DNA of 64,000 bases from Pseudomonas baltica (GTDB lineage Bacteria > Pseudomonadota > Gammaproteobacteria > Pseudomonadales > Pseudomonadaceae), in the NCBI RefSeq assembly GCF_031880315.1, contig NZ_CP134771.1, positions 3,158,001-3,222,000 of the forward strand, read 5' to 3'. The stretch's first letter is position 1; every line of letters begins with the position of its first letter. Of the stretch, positions 46,917 to 55,615 are shown in pieces. A program made the translations under genes and the position numbers. The notes under the pieces were generated by a model that saw nothing but the letters and a program-made list of their open reading frames with translations, was not told the DNA's origin and made no database searches.

Positions 46917-47264
46917 CTTCGCGGGCAAGCCTTGCTCCCACAGCGGCGACTGGCCTTGAGCCGTACACCTGTGGGAGCAAGCCTTGCTCCCACAGCGGCG
47001 GCTGGCCTTGAGCCCTACACCTGTGGGAGCCGAGCCTTGCTCCCACTGCGGCGACTGGCCTTGATCCGTACACCTGTGGGAGCCAAGCCTTGCTCCCACA
47101 GCGGCGGCTGGCCTTGAGCCCTACACCTGTGGGAACAAGCCTTGCTCCCACTGCGGCGGCGGGCCTTGAGCCGTACACCTGTGGGAGCCAAGCCTTGCTC
47201 CCACAGCGGCGGCTGGCCTTGAGTCGTACACCTGTGGGAGCCGAGCTTGCTCGCGAAGAGGCCG
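46917..47264. repeat. Tandem REP array, about 52-bp unit, six copies
   Basis: A unit of 51-53 bp (CCTTGCTCCCACAGCGGCGG then CTGGCCTTGAGCCGTACACC then TGTGGGAGCAAG) repeats six times between a left arm CCTCTTCGCGGGCAAG and a right arm GAGCTTGCTCGCGAAGAGG. Copies differ at a few positions (ACAG/ACTG, GAC/GGC, GCAAG/GCCGAG). It is an expanded REPIN in which the internal arm-to-arm segment has been duplicated. Confidence 0.92.
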
Positions 47265-47299
47265 GCACTGGCACGCAGCAATATCGTTACCCGCAGTAA

Positions 47300-49300
47300 T
47301 CAGCGCACAAGATGCAAGAACTGCAAATGCCGTTCGTACTGATCAAGAATATCGTTGATCACCTGCTCCTTGCTGTAGCCCACCAGATCGTAATCCTGGC
47401 TGCCTTCGCTCAGATGCACCTCGGCGCGATAGTAGCGGCGGTTCTTCAACTCCCGCGTACCCATGCCGCCACGGGCGAACGACGGCGTGAAGTAACCGCG
47501 CATCAGCACCTGATAGATGAACGGCCGTTCCTCGCCGTGGCCCACCTCCAGCATCACGCTGTCGGCACTCGGGTCTTCCTGGGTCACCACGCTCAGGCCC
47601 TTCTCGACGAACACCGCCGACACGTCGGCAATCGCCGGCCGCACCAGCGTGTCCATCACCCGGTACACCTCGTCCCGCGAGGGGAAGTGCACGGCCTGGC
47701 TCAAGCGCTGACGCCAGCCACCACTGGCACGCCGCGAAGTCGACACCGGCGCCAGCGAGTACAGCTGCGCGATCTTGCGCTGCGACTCCAGATAAAACGC
47801 CTTGTGCAACCCCCACATCATCGCCAGCAGGATCAACGAGAACGGTAGCGAGGTCAGCACAACCGCAGACTTGAGCGAATCGATACTGCCGGCGAACAGC
47901 AAGCCGCTGGTGATCAACGCAGTCATCACGCCCCAGAACACCCGCAGCCATTTCGGCCCGTCTTCGTCAGGGCTGCCGCCATGCGCCGACAGGGTCGAGA
48001 GCACCACGGTGCCGGAGTCGGCCGAAGTAACGAAGAACACGAAGCTGATGAAGACCGTGACGGCGATCACCGTTTTGCTCCACGGATAGGTTTCAAGCAG
48101 CAGGTAAAGGGTCTTCGATGGATCCGCCAACGCCGAGTCGCCCAGCGCCGCCATGCCATGGCCAAGTACCAGTTCGATGGCGCTGTTACCGAAGATCGAC
48201 ATCCACGCCAGGGTGAAGCCCAGCGGAATCAGCAGCACCCCGAAGACGAATTCGCGAATGGTCCGTCCGCGCGAGATCCGCGCGATGAACAGCCCCACGA
48301 ACGGCGCCCACGCAATCCACCAGGCCCAATAGAACACCGTCCAGTTGCCCAGCCACTCGCTGGGTTTGTCGTAGGCGTACAGGTCGAAACTCTTGGCTGG
48401 CAACACCGACAGGTAGTCACCGACGTTCTGAATCAAGGTGGTCAGCAGATGCTGGGTCGGCCCGGCGAACAGTACGAACAGCAGCAGCGCGACAGCCAGC
48501 AGCATGTTGATATCGGACATCACCCGCACGCCCTTGTCGACGCCGGACACCGCGACGATGATCGCCGCGCCCATCATCAAGGTGATGAGGATCAACTGCA
48601 CCCAATGGGTATGGGCAACGCCGAACAGGTAGTCGAGCCCGGCGTTGAGGTGCAACACGCCGAAGCCCATGTCGGCGCCCAGGCCGAACACCGTGGCGAT
48701 GATCGCGAAGCCGTCGACCGCATAGCCGATCGGGCCGTTGATGCGCTTGCCGATCAGCGGATACAGGGCCGAACGCAGCGCCAAAGGCAGGTTGTGGCGA
48801 TAGGCGAAAAACGCCAGGGCCATGCCGACGAAGGCGAACACACCCCAGCCGTGCAGGCCCCAGTGCAGGAAAACCAACTGCATGGCCTGGCGCGCTGCAG
48901 CCTGGGTGCCACCCTCGCCTTGGGGTGGGTGCATCATGTGGGTCAACGGTTCGGACACACAAAAGAAGAACAGCGTGATGCTGATACCGGCAGCGAACAA
49001 CATGCCGGCCCAGGACAGGTAGCTGAATTCGGGCTCGTCATGATCGGCGCCCAGCTTGAGCTTGCCGTACCCGGACAACGCCGTACCGACCACGAAGATC
49101 AGGTACAGGGTCATGGCGGTCATGTAATACCAGCCAACGGTATTGGCAGCCCAGCTTTGCGCGGCGGCCAGCCAGGCTCCGGCGGTTTGCGGGAAGGCGA
49201 TGACGATGATGCCGAAGAGCAGAATGAAACTGGCGGCGAAAAAGAACACCGGTGGGTTCATGCGGACGGTGGTGCTTGCGGGCGCAGAAGAAACACTCAT
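47300..49300 (-). CDS. betT: BCCT-family choline/betaine transporter BetT
   Basis: 666 residues with about 12 membrane helices. The BCCT hallmarks are present: glycine-rich LGADMGFGVLHLNAGLDYLFG and aromatic YWAWWIAWAPFVGLFIARISRGRTIREF. A long C-terminal cytoplasmic tail (about 520-666), typical of BetT-type osmosensing transporters, ends in DILDQYERHLQFLHLVR. It takes up choline with protons or Na+ for glycine betaine synthesis. The betIBA genes are not nearby, but a BetI-like operator lies upstream. Confidence 0.93.
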   Translation of the reverse strand: MSVSSAPASTTVRMNPPVFFFAASFILLFGIIVIAFPQTAGAWLAAAQSWAANTVGWYYMTAMTLYLIFVVGTALSGYGKLKLGADHDEPEFSYLSWAGMLFAAGISITLFFFCVSEPLTHMMHPPQGEGGTQAAARQAMQLVFLHWGLHGWGVFAFVGMALAFFAYRHNLPLALRSALYPLIGKRINGPIGYAVDGFAIIATVFGLGADMGFGVLHLNAGLDYLFGVAHTHWVQLILITLMMGAAIIVAVSGVDKGVRVMSDINMLLAVALLLFVLFAGPTQHLLTTLIQNVGDYLSVLPAKSFDLYAYDKPSEWLGNWTVFYWAWWIAWAPFVGLFIARISRGRTIREFVFGVLLIPLGFTLAWMSIFGNSAIELVLGHGMAALGDSALADPSKTLYLLLETYPWSKTVIAVTVFISFVFFVTSADSGTVVLSTLSAHGGSPDEDGPKWLRVFWGVMTALITSGLLFAGSIDSLKSAVVLTSLPFSLILLAMMWGLHKAFYLESQRKIAQLYSLAPVSTSRRASGGWRQRLSQAVHFPSRDEVYRVMDTLVRPAIADVSAVFVEKGLSVVTQEDPSADSVMLEVGHGEERPFIYQVLMRGYFTPSFARGGMGTRELKNRRYYRAEVHLSEGSQDYDLVGYSKEQVINDILDQYERHLQFLHLVR

Positions 49301-49347
49301 TGCGGGGTTGGCCTCCTGTTGAACGCGGATCGCGAACCAATGTTTAT

Positions 49348-49365
49348 ATTGAACGAGCGTTCAAT
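49348..49365. promoter_or_regulatory. BetI/TetR-type operator upstream of betT
   Basis: ATTGAACG-AG-CGTTCAAT is an 18-bp palindrome with perfect 8-bp arms, about 48 bases upstream of the betT start. It matches the TTGAACG...CGTTCAA pattern expected for BetI, the choline-sensing repressor of bet genes. Confidence 0.75.
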
Positions 49366-49449
49366 TAAAACATGAAAGGGGGTCAAGGGCCTAATTGACG
49401 GGCCGAGTGGTGAGGTATCGGGCGGATATTTGCGCCGTTTTCAAGAGCC

Positions 49450-49540
49450 TTTTCGCCGCCGAGCGCGCAGCCTTGCTCCCACAGGTGCGCAATCGAACTG
49501 CTCACACCGTGGGGGCAAAGCTGGCCCGCAATAAGGCCGG
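49450..49540. repeat. REPIN, diverged
   Basis: TTTTCGCCGCCGAGCGCGCAGCCTTGCTCCCACAGGTG and the inverted CACCGTGGGGGCAAAGCTGGCCCGCAATAAGG lie between betT's promoter region and the 3' end of the acetyltransferase gene. Confidence 0.7.
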
Positions 49541-49556
49541 TACATTCAACTCAAAT

Positions 49557-50495
49557 CTACTTCTGCGTCCCATCGTCATGTTGCAGATTGGCCTGGGTCA
49601 GGTTGCTCCCCGCCGGCACGCTGCGGGTCAGCCAGACGTTGCCGCCGATGGTCGAGCCCTTGCCGATGGTGATGCGCCCCAGAATGGTCGCACCGGCGTA
49701 GATCACCACGTCATCTTCGACGATCGGGTGACGCGGCCAGCCTTTCTGCAGCTGCCCCGACTCGTCGGCCGGGAAGCGCTTGGCGCCCAGGGTCACCGCC
49801 TGATAGATCCGCACCCGCTCGCCGATGATGGCGGTTTCGCCGATGACTACGCCCGTACCGTGGTCGATGAAGAAGCTGCCGCCGATCTGGGCGCCGGGGT
49901 GGATATCGATACCCGTGGAGGAATGGGCGATTTCGGAACTGATCCGCGCCAGCAACGGCAAGCCCGCCCGGTACAGGTGGTGGGCCACGCGATGATGGAT
50001 CACCGCCAGTATCCCCGGATAGCACAGCAGTACCTCGTCGACGCTGCGCGCCGCCGGATCACCGTGGTAGGCCGCCAGCACATCGCTGTCGAGCAAGCGC
50101 CGCAAGCCTGGCAACGCCGCCGCGAAAGCCTGGACCAGGCTCACAGCCTGGGCATCCACCGCGTCGTTGTTGCAAGGCTCCTGACGGGTGGCGTAGCGCA
50201 ACTCGAGCCGCGCTTGCACCAGCAGGGCGTTGAGGGCCGCATCCAGCGTGTGGCCGACGTAGAAGTCTTCACTCTCCTCGCGCAGATCCACCGGCCCCAG
50301 GCGCATGGGGAACAGCGCGCCGCAGAGCTGCTCGAGGAGCGTTGCCATGGCATCGCGCGAGGGCAGTTCGCGGCCACCCTGAGCGCCACAGCTACGGCCG
50401 TTCTGGCTGCGCCACTGCTCGCGGGCGCTGCGCAGTTGCGCGACGATGTCGTTCAGGTGCCAATGGCCAGCACGGCCTTGAGGGGAATCACTCAC
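49557..50495 (-). CDS. Serine O-acetyltransferase (EpsC/CysE family)
   Basis: 312 residues. The C-terminal left-handed beta-helix of hexapeptide repeats carries IDIHPGAQIGGSFFIDHGTGVVIGETAIIGERVRIYQAVTLG; the His in DHGTG is the catalytic base. The long N-terminal helical domain marks the EpsC/SRP-type SAT. It makes O-acetylserine, the cysteine precursor and source of the CysB inducer. I chose a GTG start at 50495: AGGAG lies eight bases upstream, inside the longer frame that would begin at 50516. Confidence 0.93.
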   Translation of the reverse strand: MSDSPQGRAGHWHLNDIVAQLRSAREQWRSQNGRSCGAQGGRELPSRDAMATLLEQLCGALFPMRLGPVDLREESEDFYVGHTLDAALNALLVQARLELRYATRQEPCNNDAVDAQAVSLVQAFAAALPGLRRLLDSDVLAAYHGDPAARSVDEVLLCYPGILAVIHHRVAHHLYRAGLPLLARISSEIAHSSTGIDIHPGAQIGGSFFIDHGTGVVIGETAIIGERVRIYQAVTLGAKRFPADESGQLQKGWPRHPIVEDDVVIYAGATILGRITIGKGSTIGGNVWLTRSVPAGSNLTQANLQHDDGTQK

Positions 50496-50559
50496 GTTGA
50501 CTACTCCTGTGCTCACGACGGGGATGACACATTACGCCACAAAAGCCTGCGGGCACAAA

Positions 50560-50615
50560 GCTGCTCTGCCAACGCATCCTTGTGGGGGCGAGGCTTGCCC
50601 GCGAAGAGGCCGGTA
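50560..50615. repeat. REP elements (partial arms)
   Basis: TCCTTGTGGGGGCGAGGCTTGCCCGCGAAGAGGCCGG is one good arm, with a weakly matching partner (GCCTGCGGGCACAAAGCTGC) just before it. It lies in the divergent gap between the acetyltransferase and methyltransferase genes. Confidence 0.6.
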
Positions 50616-50726
50616 CAGCTTGCGCAAAGCCATCAGAACATCCCCCCGATGTCACGACAGGAAATCACCCGGTATACGTCTGTTGCCCTATGATCTACCC
50701 CACTTCACCCAGCCATCGACAGCGCC

Positions 50727-51350
50727 ATGAAACTCGACTCGCAAGACCTCGAACACATCACCACCACGACCCTGAGCAACTACGAGGCGGTTGCCGAAGA
50801 CTTCCGCCAAGGCACGCGCGACCACGACGTCAGCCAGAACATCGAGGCGCTGTTGCGTCACCTGCAGGGCCCCGCCCCGTGGCACATCCTCGATTTCGGC
50901 TGCGGCCCTGGCCGTGACCTGCAGACCTTCACCCGCCTGGGCCATGTTGCCGTCGGCCTCGACGGCACCGAGCGCTTCGCCGAAATGGCCCGCGCCGACA
51001 GCGGCTGCGAGGTCTGGCATCAGGATTTTTTGCAGCTGGATCTGCCTGAAGCGCGTTTCGACGGCATCTTCGCCAATGCCTCGCTGTTCCACGTGCCGGC
51101 TCAGGAGCTGCCGAGGGTCCTGCGTCAGCTGCATGCCACCCTCAAGCCAGGCGGCGCGCTGTTCAGCTCCAACCCCCGGGGCGACAATCAGGAAGGCTGG
51201 AAAGGCCAGCGCTACGGCGCATATCACGATCTGGCCAGCTGGACCGCGCTGCTGACCGCGGCCGGTTTCAGCGAGCTGGAGCACTACTACCGACCCGCCG
51301 GGCTGCCGCGCGAGCAGCAGCCATGGCTGGCGAGTGTGTGGCGCCGCTGA
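50727..51350 (+). CDS. Class I SAM-dependent methyltransferase
   Basis: 207 residues. SAM-binding motif I ILDFGCGPGRDLQTF, acidic residue in VGLDGTERF, FANASLFHVP and LKPGGALFSSNPRG (motif post III) mark a UbiE/type-11 methyltransferase. The end DLASWTALLTAAGFSELEHYYRP is typical. The substrate is unknown. It stands alone and converges with the efflux operon. Confidence 0.88.
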   Translation: MKLDSQDLEHITTTTLSNYEAVAEDFRQGTRDHDVSQNIEALLRHLQGPAPWHILDFGCGPGRDLQTFTRLGHVAVGLDGTERFAEMARADSGCEVWHQDFLQLDLPEARFDGIFANASLFHVPAQELPRVLRQLHATLKPGGALFSSNPRGDNQEGWKGQRYGAYHDLASWTALLTAAGFSELEHYYRPAGLPREQQPWLASVWRR

Positions 51351-51363
51351 TTACCCGCCATGA

Positions 51364-51463
51364 CCTGTAGCGAGGGGCCTGCGCGTCCGGCGCCGAAGAA
51401 TGGTGCCAGCAACCTCGGCATCGACACCGGATCGGGCGCAAGCCCCCTCGATAGCGGGGGGGG
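51364..51463. repeat. REP pair (GTAGCGAGGGG family), wide spacer
   Basis: CTGTAGCGAGGGGCCTGCGCGTCCGGCGCCGA and the inverted GGATCGGGCGCAAGCCCCCTCGATAGCGGGG are separated by about 45 bases, between convergent genes. Confidence 0.7.
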
Positions 51464-51473
51464 CAGCAGGCGA

Positions 51474-54400
51474 TCAGGCGTTAGCTGGATGCTGCTCTTT
51501 ACGCTCGCCTTCCGTCGGTTCCTTGATCCGATACCAAGCCACATACAGCGCCGGCAGGAACAGCAACGTCAGTAGCGTGGCGATGATAATGCCGCCGATC
51601 ATCGCGTAGGCCATCGGCCCCCAGAACACTTCGCGGGCGATAGGGATCATGCCCAGGCTGGCCGCTGCGGCCGTCAGCAGGATCGGCCGGCGCCGGTGTT
51701 GGGTTGCCTCCAGCACCGCGTCCCAAGGCAGGTAGCCGTCACGCTCATACTCGTCGATCTGCGTTACCAGGATTACCGAGTTGCGGATGATGATGCCGAT
51801 CAGCGCCAGGATCCCCAGAATCGCCACGAAGCCCATGGGCGTGCCGGTCGGCACCAGCGCAAGCACCACGCCGATCAGCCCCAGCGGTGCCACGCTGGCC
51901 ACCAGGAACATCTTCTGCACACTGTGCAGTTGGATCATCAGGAAGGTCGCCATCAAAAACAGCATCAACGGCACCACGCTGGCGATCGGGCCCTGCGCCT
52001 TGCCGCTCTCCTCCACCGTACCGCCCGTGGCCACCTTGTAGCCTGGCGGCAGGCCGGCGGCGAACTTGTCGATCTGCGGCTTGAGCTGGTTCACCAGGTC
52101 GGTCGGCTGGATCTGATCGCGCACGGCCGCCTTGAGGGTGATGGTCGGGTGCCGATCACGGCGCCACACCAGCGGCTGCTCCAGTTCGTAGCGCACGGTC
52201 GCGAACGCCAGCAGCGGGATCGACACGCCACGGGGGGTGACGATCTGCAGGTTCTGCAGGGTTTCCGGCGAGTTGCGCTCGGCATCCTCGGCGCGGCCGA
52301 CCACGTTGACCAAGTAGATATCGTCGTTGACCTGAGTGACTGCCGCACCGCTGACGATGCTGTTCATCAGCTTGGCCACGTCCTCGGACGACAGCCCCAG
52401 TTGCCGGGCCTTGTCCTGAGCGATATCAATGCGCAGCACCTTGCCGGGCTCGTTCCAGTCGTAGATGGTGTCCGCGACATGCTGATTGGTGTCCAGCAAG
52501 GCCCCCAACTCAATAGCATGCTTGCGCACCTGATCGAGGTCCTTGCCGCTGACCCGATACTGGATCGGCCGGCCCACCGGCGGGCCCATCTCCAGCGTTT
52601 GCACATAGCTGCCGATGCCGACGAAATCCTTGCGCAGGCGCTCGCGCAACCGGGTCATCAGCGCACCGCGCTCCTCCAGGCCCTTGCTGACGATGATCAG
52701 CTGCGCGTAATAGGGGTTCTCAAGCTGCTGGTCGAGCGGCAGGTAGAAACGAATCGCGCCCTGGCCGATGTAGGTGCTCCAGCGCGCGATGTCCGGGTCG
52801 TCCTTGAGCGTGGCTTCGAGCCTGTCGACGGTGCGTCGGGTCTCGTTGATCGAGGCGTTCTGCGGCAGATTGAGGTCCACCAGCACTTCCGGCCGATCGG
52901 ACGAAGGGAAGAACTGGTTCTGCACGAAGCGCATGCAAAACAGCGCCACGGCGAACAACAGGATGGTGAAGCCGATGGTCAGCCAGCGATGGCGCATGGC
53001 GAACAGCAGGCCGTGATTCAAACCGCGGCCGATGCGCCCGGGCTCATCGCTATGGGGCTTGACGTTCTTGCTGCTGAGGATGTGCACGCCGATCACCGGC
53101 GCAAACACCACGGCCACCGCCCAGGACACCAGCATCGCTACGGCGATCACCGCAAACAGGGTGAAGGTGTATTCCCCGGCGGAACTGTTGTTGAGGCCGA
53201 TGGGCACGAAGCCCGCCACCGTCACCAGCGTGCCGGTGAGCATCGGGAAGGCGGTCGAGTGATAGGCGTAGGTGGCCGCCTGTTCACGGGTGTCGCCCTT
53301 CTCGAGGCGGGTGACCATCATCTCCACGGTGATCATGGCGTCGTCCACCAGCAGGCCGAGGGCAATGATCAGCGCTCCGAGGGAAATCCGCTGCATGGTG
53401 ATGCCGCTGTATTCCATGAACACGAACACCATCGCCAGCACCAGCGGGATCGAGCAGGCCACCACCAATCCGGCGCGCATGCCCAGGCTGATGAAACTCA
53501 CGATCAGCACGATGACCACCGCTTCGAACAGCGCACTGGTAAAGCCGCCGACGGCTTTCTCCACTACCTCGGCCTGATCGGACACCACATGCACGCCCAC
53601 GCCCACCGGCAAGTCGGCGGTGGACGCGGTCATGCGTTCGTGCAGCGATTTGCCGAACGACTGGATGTTGCCACCTTTGCGCATGGCGATGGCCAGGCCG
53701 ATCGCCGGCTGGCCGTTGTAGCGGAACAGCGGCTTGGGCGGATCGGTGTAGCCGCGCACGATCTCGGCCACATCGGCAAGACGATAGAAGCGATCATTGA
53801 CCCGCAGGTTGACGTTCTCCAGGTCCTTTTCCGACTTGAACTGCCCCGAGGTGCGCACGCTGATGCGCTCCGGTCCAGCCTCGATCACCCCTGCCGGCGT
53901 CACCGCATTCTGCGCCTGCAGAGCCTGCACGACCTGGTTCTGATCCAGGCCCAGCGCAGCCAGCTTGCGGGTCGAGAAGTTGAGGTAGATCACCTCGTCC
54001 TGGGCGCCGATCATCTGCACCTTGCCCAGGTTGGGCACCGAGCGGATATCGCTGCGCACTTGCTCCACGTAATCGCGCAGCTGGCGCATGCTCATGCCGT
54101 CGGCGGTGAAGGCGTAGATGGAACCGAACACGTCACCGAATTCATCGTTGAAGGCCGGCCCTTGCAGGCCCTGGGGGAAGTCGCCGCGAATATCGTCGAT
54201 CTTCTTGCGCACTTCGTACCAGATCTGCGGAATCGCCTTGGCGTTGGTGGTGTCGCGCAGATACACGAACACCGTCGACTCACCAGGGCGGGTATAGCTT
54301 TTGGTGTAGTCGAGGGAGTCCAGCTCTTCGAGTTTCTTCTCGATGCGGTCGGTGACCTGCTTGAGGGTTTCTTCCTGAGTCGCACCGGGCCAGCGGGTCT

Positions 54401-54554
54401 GGATGACCATGGTCTTGATGGTGAAGGACGGGTCTTCCTCGCGGCCCAGATTGAGGTACGAGAAGACCCCCATCAGCAGGCCGACGAACATCAGGTACCA
54501 CACGAACGACTGGTGCTTGATGGCCCAGTCGGACAGGTTGAAGCTCCCTTTCAT
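51474..54554 (-). CDS. triC: RND efflux transporter, TriC-like
   Basis: 1026 residues. The HAE1-type RND transporter shows an N-terminal helix (WAIKHQSFVWYLMFVGLLMGVFSYL), two large periplasmic loops and the proton-relay region GALIIALGLLVDDAMITVEMM with paired Asp. It exports drugs or biocides with proton antiport. The two adaptor genes in front match the P. aeruginosa triABC arrangement (triclosan and solvents, with OpmH outside). It overlaps triB by 4 bases. No outer-membrane gene is linked. Confidence 0.9.
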   Translation of the reverse strand: MKGSFNLSDWAIKHQSFVWYLMFVGLLMGVFSYLNLGREEDPSFTIKTMVIQTRWPGATQEETLKQVTDRIEKKLEELDSLDYTKSYTRPGESTVFVYLRDTTNAKAIPQIWYEVRKKIDDIRGDFPQGLQGPAFNDEFGDVFGSIYAFTADGMSMRQLRDYVEQVRSDIRSVPNLGKVQMIGAQDEVIYLNFSTRKLAALGLDQNQVVQALQAQNAVTPAGVIEAGPERISVRTSGQFKSEKDLENVNLRVNDRFYRLADVAEIVRGYTDPPKPLFRYNGQPAIGLAIAMRKGGNIQSFGKSLHERMTASTADLPVGVGVHVVSDQAEVVEKAVGGFTSALFEAVVIVLIVSFISLGMRAGLVVACSIPLVLAMVFVFMEYSGITMQRISLGALIIALGLLVDDAMITVEMMVTRLEKGDTREQAATYAYHSTAFPMLTGTLVTVAGFVPIGLNNSSAGEYTFTLFAVIAVAMLVSWAVAVVFAPVIGVHILSSKNVKPHSDEPGRIGRGLNHGLLFAMRHRWLTIGFTILLFAVALFCMRFVQNQFFPSSDRPEVLVDLNLPQNASINETRRTVDRLEATLKDDPDIARWSTYIGQGAIRFYLPLDQQLENPYYAQLIIVSKGLEERGALMTRLRERLRKDFVGIGSYVQTLEMGPPVGRPIQYRVSGKDLDQVRKHAIELGALLDTNQHVADTIYDWNEPGKVLRIDIAQDKARQLGLSSEDVAKLMNSIVSGAAVTQVNDDIYLVNVVGRAEDAERNSPETLQNLQIVTPRGVSIPLLAFATVRYELEQPLVWRRDRHPTITLKAAVRDQIQPTDLVNQLKPQIDKFAAGLPPGYKVATGGTVEESGKAQGPIASVVPLMLFLMATFLMIQLHSVQKMFLVASVAPLGLIGVVLALVPTGTPMGFVAILGILALIGIIIRNSVILVTQIDEYERDGYLPWDAVLEATQHRRRPILLTAAAASLGMIPIAREVFWGPMAYAMIGGIIIATLLTLLFLPALYVAWYRIKEPTEGERKEQHPANA

Positions 54555-55615
54555 TGCGGGCCTTCCTCATCTATTTTTATTTTCTGGCCCGGTTTGAGGC
54601 TGTGGACGCCGGCGGTCACCACGCGCTCGCCGGGCTTGACGCCGTTGCCGATCAACGCCAGGCCGGCACTGCGCGAGAGCACTTGAACGTCACGCACTGA
54701 CACGGTACTGGCCTGCGGATCGATTACCCACACCTGGGTCTTGCCGTCGGTTTCGAGCAGGGTGCTGAGCGGCAGTTCGATCTGCGGCGCGATCGCCGAG
54801 CTGAGGGTCACACTGATGGCCGTGCCGAGGCGAAAGCCTGCGGGCGTGTCGGCCAGCGTCAGGCGCGCACGGCGGGTGCGAGTGCTGCTGTCGGCCTGGG
54901 GTTCGATTTCTCGCACCACGCCGGTGGTCTGCTGGCTGGGATCGAGTTGCGCCGAGACCTGCATCTGCACGCCGAGCGGCAAGCGCGAGGCCAGCTCGGA
55001 GGGCAGGTCGATGACCGCTTCCTTGATGTCCGGCCGCGCGAGGGTGACGATCTGCTGGCCCGCGGCGACGGTCTGCCCGGCCTCGGCCTGCCATTGGGTG
55101 ACGATGGCCGCATGATCGGCGCGCAGCTCGCTGTAGCTGAGCTCGTCGCGGCCCTGGCTGACGGCGGCCTGGGCTTGATCACGGGAGGCCTTGGCGGTTT
55201 TCAGGTCGGTCAGGGCGATGTCCAACCCGGCCTGGGCGCCGACGCCACGGTCGAACAGCTCTTGCTGGCGACGGGCATTGGCCTGGGCGTTGATGTATTG
55301 CGCCTCGACCCGAGCCAGGTCGCCCTGGTTGGAGCGCAGGCGATTCTGTTGATCGGTGGGGTCAAGCACGGCCAGCAGTTGATCGGCCTGCACCTGAGCG
55401 CCGACATCGACTTCGCGGCGGGCGATGCGCCCGGCCACGCGAAAGCCCAAGGTACTTTGATAGCGCGCCTCGACAGTGCCAGCGAAGCGCCCCAGTTGAG
55501 CCTGATCCTGCGCGCTGACCAGCATCGACAGCACCGGACGTACGGGTTCGGGTGGCGGTTGTTCCTTGGAGCAGGCGCACAGCAACAGACAACCGGTCAG
55601 TAGAGCCCGCTTCAT
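54551..55615 (-). CDS. triB: RND efflux periplasmic adaptor, TriB-like lipoprotein
   Basis: 354 residues. A lipoprotein signal (MKRALLTGCLLLCAC, Cys15) is followed by a membrane-fusion protein core: lipoyl halves FRVAGRIARREVDVGAQVQADQLLAVLD and LRADHAAIVTQWQAEAGQTVAAGQQI, a helical hairpin (about 90-165) and a beta-barrel. It is coupled to triA and triC by 4-base overlaps. TriABC is unusual in needing two different adaptors, and both are present. Confidence 0.9.
   Translation of the reverse strand: MKRALLTGCLLLCACSKEQPPPEPVRPVLSMLVSAQDQAQLGRFAGTVEARYQSTLGFRVAGRIARREVDVGAQVQADQLLAVLDPTDQQNRLRSNQGDLARVEAQYINAQANARRQQELFDRGVGAQAGLDIALTDLKTAKASRDQAQAAVSQGRDELSYSELRADHAAIVTQWQAEAGQTVAAGQQIVTLARPDIKEAVIDLPSELASRLPLGVQMQVSAQLDPSQQTTGVVREIEPQADSSTRTRRARLTLADTPAGFRLGTAISVTLSSAIAPQIELPLSTLLETDGKTQVWVIDPQASTVSVRDVQVLSRSAGLALIGNGVKPGERVVTAGVHSLKPGQKIKIDEEGPQ

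Noticed and set aside
46917..47264. Possible CRISPR array
   Set aside because: The repeats are contiguous, with no unique spacers; each unit contains REP half-sites, and no cas genes are near.
46896..47299. Several short frames in the REP array encoding repeats such as LPQRRLAL or GSHRCTAQGQ
   Set aside because: They are translations of a tandem palindromic DNA repeat, present on both strands, without ribosome sites.
50496..50516. Upstream GTG start for the serine acetyltransferase
   Set aside because: The only good AGGAG lies inside this extension and correctly spaced for the GTG at 50495.
51696..54686. Very long plus-strand open frame opposite the RND transporter
   Set aside because: It is the antisense shadow of triC, produced by GC-rich codon use; it has no family motifs, while the minus strand has a full RND protein.
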